Positions 35,895 to 44,094 of a stretch of 64,000 nt of DNA are shown here, in pieces. A program made the translations under genes and the position numbers. The notes beneath the pieces are model-generated. The model saw only the letters and a list, made by a program, of their open reading frames with translations, searched no databases and had not been told where the DNA came from. The stretch covers positions 2,090,001-2,154,000 of the forward strand of contig CP124756.1 in NCBI GenBank assembly GCA_029972225.1, given 5' to 3'. The stretch comes from Candidatus Thiothrix putei. Its GTDB lineage: Bacteria > Pseudomonadota > Gammaproteobacteria > Thiotrichales > Thiotrichaceae. Every line of letters begins with the position of its first letter. Within the stretch, counting starts at the first letter, position 1.

Positions 35895-36229
35895 AATTAT
35901 TGTTACCGAGCTGTATGGTTATGCGCAGCATGATAGCAAGAATTTTGGGTGAAGTGCCTGAATTTGTTGCCTCACTCCGAACTTACCCCCCATCCCCAGC
36001 CCTTCCCCCGCAAGGGGTGAAGGGAGTCAAGAGGTGCAGCTTGTCGGTGAATGTTGCGTGATGGGGTACGGTTGCTGATATTGATGGGATGGATAGACAA
36101 TATGACAAAATTCACCGTGATCTTGCACGGACTCTGCGCAAGAACATGACAACACCAGAACAGCAATTGTGGGATGCCTTGCGAAAACGCCAACTCGATG
36201 GCTACCGTTTTCGCCGTCAAACCCCCTTA

Positions 36230-37565
36230 GGAACTGTCCCGAAATAACTTCCCTCTTTTCTGCTAACAGCGAAAGGGGGAAGATAGCCCCTTGTAATGCC
36301 AAGTAATGCCAATCAACACCGAGGATGAGCCAATGGATGTTTACCCATCAGCCATAGAAAAACAAATGCAGCGGTTCTACCAATCGCTCAATGAGCGTGA
36401 CCGCCGCCGCTACGCCGCCGTGGAAGCCGTCCGGCTTGGGCATGGGGGGCAGGACTACATTTCCCGGTTATTGGACTGTGACCCCAAAACCATCCACCAC
36501 GGGTTGACGGAGTTGGAATCGGAAGATGGCTTGCCCACCGTAAGGCAGCGAAAAAAAGGGGCGGGCGCAAACGGCTGAACGCTACGCACCTGCAATTGGA
36601 TGAGCATTTTCGCCAAGTTTTAAAGGATCATACGGCAGGCGACCCCATGCGGGAGGCGGTAAAATGGACGAACCTGTCACGTCGGCAGATTGCCCGGCGG
36701 GTGCAGGCATTGGGGACATCGGCTGGGAAAAACGTGGTGTCGCGCCTATTACGGGAGCACGGCTACCGCCGCCGCAAGCCCCAGAAGAAACGCACCATGG
36801 GGCAACACGCTGACCGTAATGCCCAGTTTGAAAAGATTGCCCAACTCAAACAAACCTACCTGCAAGCAGGCAAACCCGTGATCAGCATTGACACCAAAAA
36901 GAAGGAACTGCTGGGCAACTTTTACCGTGAAGGGGTGACGGATGCCGTCGAACCCACGGAGGTCAATGACCATGACTTCCCCAGCTATGGCAATGGTCAG
37001 GTGATCCCCCACGGCATCTACGACCTTGCCCGCAACGAAGCGGCACTGCACCTGAACACCAGCCACGACACCACCGAGTTTGCCTGCGAAAGCCTTGGCT
37101 TATGGTGGCGTGAGCAAGGGAAACCCAACTACCCCGAAGCTGACGAGCTGTTGGTCTTATGTGACGGTGGTGGCAGCAACAGCTCCTCTGCGTACCTGTT
37201 CAAGCAAGACTTGCAGGCATTGGCGGACAGCCTGAACCTGACAATACGCATCGCCCACTACCCGCCCTATTGCTCCAAATACAACCCGATTGAACACCGA
37301 CTGTTCCCCCATGTGACCCGTGCCTGCCGGGGTGTGCCGTTGGAAACGGTCGAAACCGCCAAACACTACATGGCAAAAACGGAAACCACCACTGGCTTGA
37401 AGGTCGCTGTCCGCATCATCAGTAAAGTTTTTGAAACCGGGCGCAAGTATACCCAAGCGTTCAAGGATAACATGACCATCCAGTTCGATGACTTCCTGCC
37501 AAAATGGAACTACTCCGCTGTCCCTCAGTCCCCCTGATTTCGGGAAGTTATTTCGGGACAGTTCC
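36230..37565 (+). mobile_element. ISAzo13-family-type insertion sequence
   Basis: Perfect 24-bp terminal inverted repeats (left begins GGAACTGTCCCGAAATAACT) bound a 1336-bp element. The 3-bp target duplication TTA is at 36227-36229 and 37566-37568. It interrupts the DUF559 gene exactly at a TTA codon. Family assignment is by the transposase. Confidence 0.88.
36333..37537 (+). CDS. ISAzo13-family transposase (-1 frameshift)
   Basis: The first frame starts at the ATG at 36333 after GAGGATGAG and ends at 36578. The second, from 36596 in the track-length frame, carries PVISIDTKKKELLGNFYREG, VNDHDFPSYG, LLVLCDGGGSNSS and YCSKYNPIEHRLF, a DDE core typical of the family. A run of seven A at 36551-36557 permits a -1 slip that gives one 401-aa product. 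Nothing else is broken, so the element may be active. Confidence 0.85.
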
Positions 37566-37945
37566 TTAGGGCGTTACATCGCTGATTTTGTTTGTCTGGA
37601 AGTCCGGTTAGTGATTGAGTTGGATGGTAATCACCATCACGACCAGCAAGGCTATGACCGCGAACGTGACAACTGGATGCAACAACAAAACTTCCGTGTA
37701 CTCCGCTTCTGGAATCACGAAATCCAGCACCATCAGCAAGCCGTCACCCAACAAATCCGCCAAGCCCTACACCAACAATCACAGTACCTCTTACCCCCTT
37801 CACCCCTTGCGGGGGAAGGGCTGGGGATGGGGGGTAAGTTCGGAGTGAGGTAATGAAAAACATGAAAACAAGCATCAAACTTGTACAAATACTTATGGCA
37901 TACTAGCGGCTGTCATCATTACTACAATTCTAAACAGGGCATACC

Positions 37946-38959
37946 ATGCGCATTTGGTTCAACAAAACATTTTCCAGTATTACCTCGGTGTTCAACAACC
38001 TTCGCCAAGCGGGTGTCACCATCGTTTCGACGCATACCAATCCGGCTGCTTCCGTCTTTTTGGCCGCCGACGAAGCGATGCATGAGCCGCCCGGTTTGGT
38101 CGGGGCAGCTTATCTGGATTGGTGTTTGAGTTTTTGCCAACAACATCGCATAGATTATTTCTGGCCTGCGAAAGAGGCGGTGTTGCTGGTGCGTCATCAA
38201 GCCGATTTTGCGCAAATCGGAACGCAGTTGATTGCGGTGGCATCCCCGGAAACGCTGAAGTTATTGCACAATAAAGGCGAGTTTTACCGCACCTTGCCAC
38301 CCAGTGTGGCACTGACAATGGCGTGTATCGCGGTGACAGATAGCAACGGTTTTGATCAGGCAGTGGCGGAACTCTCACGCCAACATACGGCCTTGTGTGT
38401 AAAACCCGTCGAGTCGGTATTTGGCTTGGGATTCCGTATTCTGGATACGCAACGTGACAGCATTACGCATTTGCTGGAAGGCGTGGAATACGAAATCCCG
38501 CTGGCAGAATTACGCGCAGGCATGGCACACACGCCGACGTTCCCCGAATTGCTGGTGATGGAACATTTGCCCGGTGATGAATGGAGCGTGGACTGTGCAG
38601 GACGTGACGGGCAATTGTTATGCGCCATTCAACGCAAAAAGCATCCGCAAGCAGGCTACGGGCAGGCAATCGACAATAACGCCGACATTCAAGGCATGGT
38701 GGAGCGTTTGACTACGTATTACCGCTTGAATGGCTTGTTCAATATCCAATTCAAGGCGAATGCAGCAGGCGAGCCGCGTTTGCTGGAAATCAATCCGCGT
38801 CCTTCCGGTGGCTTTGGTATGGCGTGTCTGGCGGGGGTAAATCTGGCAGAGGTTTTCTTACACAGCTTGCAAGGGAAAACCCTGAACATTGCCCCACTGC
38901 GTTACGGTTTGCGGATTAGCGAAGTCAGCACACCCGTGGTATTGCAACCGTTAGGCTGA
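37946..38959 (+). CDS. ATP-grasp domain protein of the Ter cluster
   Basis: The 337-aa protein has an N-terminal pre-ATP-grasp Rossmann part (residues 1-115), then the ATP-grasp region with LCVKPVESVFGLGFRILD, ELLVMEHLPGDEWSVDCAGR and the Mg-binding LLEINPRPSGGFGMACLAGVN split over two strands. It would ligate a carboxylate to an amine or thiol using ATP. In Ter clusters this family is the ligase step of the predicted biosynthetic pathway. It leads the plus-strand set followed by terD-type genes. The substrate is unknown. Confidence 0.82.
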   Translation: MRIWFNKTFSSITSVFNNLRQAGVTIVSTHTNPAASVFLAADEAMHEPPGLVGAAYLDWCLSFCQQHRIDYFWPAKEAVLLVRHQADFAQIGTQLIAVASPETLKLLHNKGEFYRTLPPSVALTMACIAVTDSNGFDQAVAELSRQHTALCVKPVESVFGLGFRILDTQRDSITHLLEGVEYEIPLAELRAGMAHTPTFPELLVMEHLPGDEWSVDCAGRDGQLLCAIQRKKHPQAGYGQAIDNNADIQGMVERLTTYYRLNGLFNIQFKANAAGEPRLLEINPRPSGGFGMACLAGVNLAEVFLHSLQGKTLNIAPLRYGLRISEVSTPVVLQPLG

Positions 38960-39050
38960 AATAACCTGACAATTCTGGGTGAGTGTTGCTTGCATTTGAG
39001 TGACTCTCTAAGATTTTGTCACTCAACAATACAAAAGGATGGAGATTCTC

Positions 39051-39650
39051 ATGGCTGTAAGTTTAAGTAAAGGTCAACGCATTTCGCTGGAAAAAACTGG
39101 CGGCGGTGGCTTGAGTAAAGTACGTATGGGCTTGGGCTGGGATCCGGCAGAAGCACCCAAAAAAAGCGGTTTTTTCGGTAGCATGTTCGGCGGCGGTGCT
39201 GCGGCAGACATCGACTTGGACGCTTCCTGCCTGTTGCTGGATGCACAAAAGAACCTGCTGGATGTGGTGTGGTTCCGTCAATTGGAAAGCCGTGACGGTT
39301 CAATTCGCCACTCCGGTGACAATCTGACAGGCGAAGGTTCGGGCGATGATGAAGTGATTTTCGTCGATCTGACCCGTTTGCCGGGGAATGTCGCGTATCT
39401 GGCATTCACCGTCTGTTCGTTCCGTGGGCAAACTTTCAATGAAGTCGGCGGCGCATTCTGCCGTTTGGTCGATGACAGCAACAATACCGAAATGGCGAAA
39501 TTCAACCTGTCCGACAAAGGCGCACACACGGGTGTCGTCATGGCGATTGTGAGCCGTAACGGTGCAGGTTGGGAAATGAAAGCGGTCGGCACACCCACAG
39601 CGGGCGCAGTCGCCAACGACATGATGCCAGCGGTATTGGCAGCACTCTAG
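39051..39650 (+). CDS. TerD-family tellurium-resistance/stress protein
   Basis: This 199-aa TerD domain protein starts MAVSLSKGQRISLEKTGGG at the ATG after AAGGATGGAG (an ATG four codons upstream is less likely). It has the Ca-binding Asp-rich stretches ADIDLDASCLLLD and HSGDNLTGEGSGDDE and ends with AGWEMKAVGTP. TerD proteins bind Ca2+ and take part in TerB/TerC membrane complexes. A Gly/Phe/Ser insert (SGFFGSMFGGGAA, near residue 40) is typical of the TerZ/TerF-like branch. It is 10 bases upstream of the terA-like gene. Confidence 0.9.
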   Translation: MAVSLSKGQRISLEKTGGGGLSKVRMGLGWDPAEAPKKSGFFGSMFGGGAAADIDLDASCLLLDAQKNLLDVVWFRQLESRDGSIRHSGDNLTGEGSGDDEVIFVDLTRLPGNVAYLAFTVCSFRGQTFNEVGGAFCRLVDDSNNTEMAKFNLSDKGAHTGVVMAIVSRNGAGWEMKAVGTPTAGAVANDMMPAVLAAL

Positions 39651-39660
39651 GAGTAACGCG

Positions 39661-40929
39661 ATGTCAGTGACACAATTGGTTGCCGGGGCAAATTGCCCTG
39701 TACCGCGTGAAAAACTGCACGTTGAAGTCCTGCTATCGCCTGCGCAAGTCAGTGTACCGCGTGAAAAACTGCACGTTGAAGTCCTGCTATCGCCTGCGCA
39801 AGTCAGTGGTGCAGAGGTGGATATTTCCGCCTTCGCCCTGACGGCTAACGGCAAAGTGCGCGGCGATGATGACATGGTGTTTTACGGGCAACCGCGCCCC
39901 GGCAATGGCAGTGTGGCGTTTGTCGGCAACAGTGCTGGTCGTGCTGAATTCGCCGTTGACCTGCCGAATGTATTGGCAGGTACAGAAAAAATAGCCTTCA
40001 CCGCCACGATTCACGAAAACCGCACCAATTTCGGCGCATTCACCAATTTGCAAGTCACCGTGAAAAACGCGGCGGGGCAGGCAGTATTGCAAGCCACCTT
40101 ACCCGCGAATGGCATGGTCGAATCGGCACTGATTCTGGGCGAATTGTACCTGCGCCAAGGGGCGTGGAAATTCCGTGCCGTTGGGCAAGGTTTTGCAGGC
40201 GGCTTAAAACCGTTGGCGGAACATTTCGGGGTGGAAATCAGTGACCCCACACCAGCGGCTGCTCCACCCGTAACGCCTCCACCTGCACCTGCGAAAAAGC
40301 CGATTTCCTTGAGCAAAGTGACGCTGGATAAAGCCAAGCCGCGTGTCAGTCTGGAAAAGAAAACCGAAGGCTTCGGCGAAATCCGCATCAACCTGAACTG
40401 GAATCGTGGTCAAGCACCTGCTGCGAAAAGTGGCGGTTTGCTGGGTGGCTTGTTCGGTGGCAGCAATAAAGGCATGGATTTGGATGTCGGTTGTTTGTAC
40501 GAGCAGCGTGACGGCACGATCAGCGCGATTCAAGCCCTCGGCAACCGCTTTGGTTCGTTCCGCAGTGACCCTTACATCGAACTCAAAGGCGATGACCGCA
40601 CCGGCGCGATTTCGGAAGGCGAATGGCTGCACATTAACGGGCAGCAATGGCAAACCTTCAAACGGATTCTGGTGTATGCCTTCATCTACGAAGGTGCGCC
40701 CAACTGGGCACAAACCGATGGCGTTGTAACTATCTACGTACCGAATGAACCCCCGTTAGAAATTCGCTTGACCGAAGGCAGCAATTCACTGGGCATGTGT
40801 GCGGTGTTGGTGTTGGAAAATGTTAATGGCGCATTGCAGGTCAACCGTGAAGTGCGTTATTTCAAAGGCCATCAAGAAATGGATCAAGCCTACCACTGGG
40901 GTTTAAACTGGCGGGCAGGCGCTAAATAA
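39661..40929 (+). CDS. TerA-like double TerD-domain protein with internal duplication
   Basis: The 422-aa protein has an N-terminal TerD-like domain (about 1-200: DDDMVFYGQPRPGNGSVAF, then MVESALILGELYLRQGAWKF) and a Pro/Ala linker (about 202-220). A second domain (225-420) carries GFGEIRINLNWNRGQ and KGMDLDVGCLYEQRDG. This is the TerA-type arrangement. Near the N-terminus an 18-residue unit, VPREKLHVEVLLSPAQVS, occurs twice in tandem from a perfect 54-bp DNA duplication, adding a strand that relatives should lack. The gene lies between two terD-type genes. Confidence 0.85.
   Translation: MSVTQLVAGANCPVPREKLHVEVLLSPAQVSVPREKLHVEVLLSPAQVSGAEVDISAFALTANGKVRGDDDMVFYGQPRPGNGSVAFVGNSAGRAEFAVDLPNVLAGTEKIAFTATIHENRTNFGAFTNLQVTVKNAAGQAVLQATLPANGMVESALILGELYLRQGAWKFRAVGQGFAGGLKPLAEHFGVEISDPTPAAAPPVTPPPAPAKKPISLSKVTLDKAKPRVSLEKKTEGFGEIRINLNWNRGQAPAAKSGGLLGGLFGGSNKGMDLDVGCLYEQRDGTISAIQALGNRFGSFRSDPYIELKGDDRTGAISEGEWLHINGQQWQTFKRILVYAFIYEGAPNWAQTDGVVTIYVPNEPPLEIRLTEGSNSLGMCAVLVLENVNGALQVNREVRYFKGHQEMDQAYHWGLNWRAGAK
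39700..39807 (+). repeat. Perfect 54-bp tandem duplication inside the terA-like gene
   Basis: Unit 1 is 39700-39753 and unit 2 is 39754-39807; they are identical and in frame. The perfect identity including silent positions indicates a recent slippage or unequal-crossover event, or an assembly artefact. Confidence 0.9.
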
Positions 40930-40996
40930 TCGAGGGATTACCGCTGATTTTCCCTGTTAAACGTTTACATGTTAATAATGATTTAAGGAGTACAAA

Positions 40997-41575
40997 ATGG
41001 CAGTTAGTTTACAAAAAGGTGGCAACGTTTCTTTAACTAAAGAAGCACCGGGCTTAACCGCTGTTACCGTGGGTTTGGGTTGGGATACGCGTGCTACCGA
41101 TGGTGCTGATTTCGACTTGGATGCGTCCATTTTTATGTTGGGTGAAAACGGCAAGGTATTGTCTGACGATTCCTTCATTTTCTACAACAACAAAAAATCA
41201 GCGTGTGGCAATGTTGAGCACATGGGTGACAATAAGACGGGCGCTGGTGATGGCGATGACGAACAGGTCAACGTGAATTTGGCAGGTTTGGCTGAAACCG
41301 TCAAGAAACTGGTATTCTCTGTCACCATTCATGACGCTGAAGCACGCAAGCAAAACTTTGGTCAAGTCAGCAATGCTTATATTCGTTTGGTGAATGCGGC
41401 TGATGGCAAAGAAATTGCGCGTTACGACCTGTCCGAAGATGCCAGCGTAGAAACGGCGATGCTGTTTGGTGAAATCTATCGCCACAATGCTGAGTGGAAA
41501 TTCAAAGCTGTCGGTCAAGGTTTTGCCGGTGGTTTAGGCCCAATGGCTGCCTCTATGGGTGTTAACCTTGGCTAA
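40997..41575 (+). CDS. TerD-family protein (classical TerD/TerE type)
   Basis: The 192-aa single TerD domain protein has the canonical start [20 protein letters not shown]. Ca-binding motifs are [14 protein letters not shown] and [15 protein letters not shown], and it ends [18 protein letters not shown]. An AAGGAG ribosome-binding site precedes the ATG. It binds Ca2+ in characterised relatives and is associated with resistance to tellurite, phage and pore-forming colicins. It is third in the plus-strand order ATP-grasp, terD, terA, terD, terC, terB. Confidence 0.93.
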   Translation: MAVSLQKGGNVSLTKEAPGLTAVTVGLGWDTRATDGADFDLDASIFMLGENGKVLSDDSFIFYNNKKSACGNVEHMGDNKTGAGDGDDEQVNVNLAGLAETVKKLVFSVTIHDAEARKQNFGQVSNAYIRLVNAADGKEIARYDLSEDASVETAMLFGEIYRHNAEWKFKAVGQGFAGGLGPMAASMGVNLG

Positions 41576-41671
41576 ATGGCGTAAGGCATTGTTCGCAATG
41601 CACTTATGATTTGACGGGCATCTCGTGGTAGATGCCTGTTTTGTTTATCCCTATGGTAAATTAGTAACCCT

Positions 41672-42712
41672 ATGTTTCAGGATTTTAAATATTCGTTTTT
41701 AGTCACCATCCTCTGTGTAGGTTTGGCCGTTTGGTGGGGTGCGACCACCTCGATGGGCATTGCCACGGCCATTTTCCTGGTTTTGGTACTGGGCATTATG
41801 GAAGTGAGCCTGTCATTTGATAATGCGGTGGTGAATGCTTCTGTCCTCAAGGAAATGGATGAGAAATGGCAGCAGCTATTTTTAACCGTTGGTATCCTGA
41901 TTGCGGTATTCGGGATGCGTTTAGTGTTCCCGATTGTGATTGTAGCCGTGGCTACGGGGCTGGGTACGATTGATGTCATGAGCATGGCTTTGAATAACCC
42001 AGATGAATACTCCCGCCATTTGATGGAAAGTCATGCAGGTATCGCAGCGTTTGGTGGCATGTTTTTATTGCTGGTGTTCCTGAGCTTCATGTTCGATAAC
42101 GAAAAAGATGTTCACTGGATTCATGCTATCGAAGAACGCATGAGTGCTATGGGTAAACTTGACGTGATTAGCGTGTTATTGGCGTTAATTGCATTGTTTT
42201 TGTTGCAGGAGTTCCTGCCAATTAGCGATGAAACCCGTTTAACTGTATTAGTGGCTGGTTTAGCTGGCGTGGTGTTATACATTGCAGTCAGTAGTTTAGA
42301 CGTGTTCTTTGAAGATGAAGCGGAAGGTGATGCGGTTGTTAAAAGCGTCAAGCGTAATGGTTTGGCGGGCTTTTTATACCTAGAAGTATTGGATGCATCG
42401 TTTTCATTTGACGGGGTAATTGGTGCATTTGCGATTACCAAAGATGTCGTCATCATTATGTTGGGTCTGGCAATTGGCGCGATGTTTGTGCGTTCCCTGA
42501 CCGTGCATTTGGTGCACAAAGGCACGTTGGATGAATACATTTATCTGGAACACGGCGCACATTACGGTATTGGTGCTTTAGCATTCATTATGCTGTTTAG
42601 TATCCATTACCACATTCCCGAAGTCATTACCGGCTTAATTGGCGTGACGTTTATTGCGTTGTCGATAGTGTCTTCATTGCGTCACAAAAAGAAATTACTG
42701 GCAGAAGCCTAA
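41672..42712 (+). CDS. TerC-superfamily (DUF475) integral membrane protein
   Basis: The 346-aa protein has about nine hydrophobic segments. The TerC/DUF475 motifs are MEVSLSFDNAVVNASVLKEM and EVLDASFSFDGVIGAFAIT; the paired Ser-Phe-Asp-Asn/Gly motifs lie in membrane helices and are thought to bind a metal ion. TerC proteins are implicated in metal handling at membrane insertion sites and form complexes with TerB and TerD. The gene overlaps nothing and is followed after 18 bases by terB. Confidence 0.88.
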   Translation: MFQDFKYSFLVTILCVGLAVWWGATTSMGIATAIFLVLVLGIMEVSLSFDNAVVNASVLKEMDEKWQQLFLTVGILIAVFGMRLVFPIVIVAVATGLGTIDVMSMALNNPDEYSRHLMESHAGIAAFGGMFLLLVFLSFMFDNEKDVHWIHAIEERMSAMGKLDVISVLLALIALFLLQEFLPISDETRLTVLVAGLAGVVLYIAVSSLDVFFEDEAEGDAVVKSVKRNGLAGFLYLEVLDASFSFDGVIGAFAITKDVVIIMLGLAIGAMFVRSLTVHLVHKGTLDEYIYLEHGAHYGIGALAFIMLFSIHYHIPEVITGLIGVTFIALSIVSSLRHKKKLLAEA

Positions 42713-42730
42713 TTGATAAGGAGATTATTT

Positions 42731-43186
42731 ATGTCATTTTTTGATAGTTTGAAAGAAAAAGCTGGCGAAGCCCGTGCTAAATTAACCGCTGAAATCGGTA
42801 AATTCAAAAACCGCGAATTCATGGAAGCCTGTGTTGCCGGTTGTGGTTTAGTGGCTGCGGCGGATGGCAGTATTGATTCGTCCGAAAAGCAAAAGATGAT
42901 GAAATTCATCCAGCAATCGGATGAATTGAAAGTCTTTGAAACCAAAGACGTGATTGCTGTTTTCAACAAAGTGACCGAAAACTTTGAATTCGACAACGAA
43001 ATCGGTAAAGCGGAAGCCCTGAAAATGATCGGCAAGCTGCGTAGCAAACCCGATGCAGCACGCTTAATGGTGCGCGTTTGCATGGCAATCGGCAGTGCCG
43101 ATGGCTCGTTTGATGACAAGGAAAAGCAAGTCGTGCGTGAAATTTGCCGCGATTTGGGCGTTCCTGCGGACGATTTCGGTCTGTAA
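42731..43186 (+). CDS. terB: TerB-family tellurite resistance protein
   Basis: This 151-aa all-helical protein starts at the ATG after AAGGAG. It shows two acidic loop motifs typical of TerB: AAADGSIDSSEKQKMM and GSADGSFDDKEKQVV. TerB binds metal at the membrane face and interacts with TerC and TerD. It is the last gene of the plus-strand ter operon and ends one base before the stop of the convergent NhaR-like gene. Confidence 0.92.
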   Translation: MSFFDSLKEKAGEARAKLTAEIGKFKNREFMEACVAGCGLVAAADGSIDSSEKQKMMKFIQQSDELKVFETKDVIAVFNKVTENFEFDNEIGKAEALKMIGKLRSKPDAARLMVRVCMAIGSADGSFDDKEKQVVREICRDLGVPADDFGL

Positions 43187-44092
43187 TTAAGGCATCGCTT
43201 TAGTGTGCAGCCAATCCTGCGCGTGTTTGGTAATCGCCAGCACCGCAGGATGGCTAATCCGCCGCTCGACCGAAATGGCAAAAAATTGTTCCATCACCCC
43301 TTCTGCCCGCCCAATACAATGAATATCCGCTTCCTGGATAAAAGTATCTTCCTGTACGGAGGGGGCGACAAAGACGCCTGCCCCGCCAAAGCCAAATGCC
43401 CGCATCAGCGCACTGTCATCAAACTCCCCAATAATAGTCGGCTGTACTTTTTGCTGATGAAACCAATTCATGAGTTCATTGCGCACTGACGTACCCTCGC
43501 TCGGAATCAGCAGTGGGGCATTGTTTAAGCATTCAGGGAATTTGCCCTGCAAACTGGCTTTTACCGTGGTGTGTGCAAAAAAGCTAATCCCGCTGAAACC
43601 TAAACGGTGCGAAAATCCCTTGATTGGTAGCGTATTGGGTAACGGTTTATCCGCAATCACCAGCTCAATGCGGTGCATGGCGAGTTCCCCCAACAAGTCG
43701 GGCAAAGGACCTTCGTTGCACACAATGTGAATTTGTGGGCTGAGTTGCATTGCCGGTTCCAGTAGTTTGTAGGCAATGGTTTTAGGCACAACATCGACGA
43801 TACCGACCCGAAACAGGCGTGCCTGCCCGGAAGGATGGGTTTGCAACGCTTGTTCTAGGGCGCTGCCCAGTTGAAAAATTTCATCGGCATAACGCCGTGC
43901 AGTATGCCCCGCGTCGGTGAGTTCCAGATTGCGTCCTTGTTTGCGGAACAGTTTGACGCCGAGGGAGTCTTCCAGTAATTGCAATTGCCCGCTGATGGTT
44001 TGCGGAGTCAGGTTCAGGCTTTCGCAGGCACGCACAATACTGCCCAACGTGGCAACTTCACGAAAGTAATACAGATGTTTGTAATTGATCAT
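43187..44092 (-). CDS. nhaR: NhaR-like LysR-family transcriptional activator
   Basis: The 301-aa protein has an N-terminal winged helix-turn-helix (residues 3-62: INYKHLYYFREVATLGSIVR, LTPQTISGQLQLLEDSLG) characteristic of NhaR with HLYYF. The LysR substrate-binding domain includes a GEFDDSALMRAFGFGGAGVF motif shared with NhaR. In E. coli NhaR activates the Na+/H+ antiporter nhaA in response to Na+. No nhaA is next to it here, though a CPA2 antiporter lies 5 kb away. Its stop lies 3 bases from the start region of the helicase gene, transcribed upstream on the same strand. Confidence 0.83.
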   Translation of the reverse strand: MINYKHLYYFREVATLGSIVRACESLNLTPQTISGQLQLLEDSLGVKLFRKQGRNLELTDAGHTARRYADEIFQLGSALEQALQTHPSGQARLFRVGIVDVVPKTIAYKLLEPAMQLSPQIHIVCNEGPLPDLLGELAMHRIELVIADKPLPNTLPIKGFSHRLGFSGISFFAHTTVKASLQGKFPECLNNAPLLIPSEGTSVRNELMNWFHQQKVQPTIIGEFDDSALMRAFGFGGAGVFVAPSVQEDTFIQEADIHCIGRAEGVMEQFFAISVERRISHPAVLAITKHAQDWLHTKAMP

Positions 44093-44094
44093 GT

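Larger units (their letters stand above)
35970..37850. mobile_element. DUF559 gene cassette bounded by 55-bp inverted repeats
   Basis: Bases 35970-36024 and 37796-37850 are a perfect 55-bp inverted repeat enclosing a DUF559-type gene. The right repeat encodes its C-terminus. The cassette has no transposase of its own apart from the ISAzo13-type element that landed in it. It separates the minus-strand Ter operon from the plus-strand ter genes. No target duplication is evident. The structure suggests a mobilisable nuclease cassette or a repeat family, but mobility is inferred. Confidence 0.55.
36089..37853 (+). pseudogene. DUF559 (Vsr-like endonuclease fold) protein, split by ISAzo13-type element
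   Basis: The 5' part (36089-36229) encodes MDRQYDKIHRDLARTLRKNM ... YRFRRQTP. After the insertion the frame continues at 37569 with LGRYIADFVCLEVRLVIELD and DNWMQQQNFRVLRFWNHEI. Joined through the TTA codon it is 141 aa, the usual DUF559 length. ADFVC and VIELDGNHH fit the Asp and Glu of the restriction-endonuclease-like fold. The last residues (PLAGEGLGMGG) are encoded by the flanking inverted repeat. The gene is inactive in this state. Confidence 0.85.
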
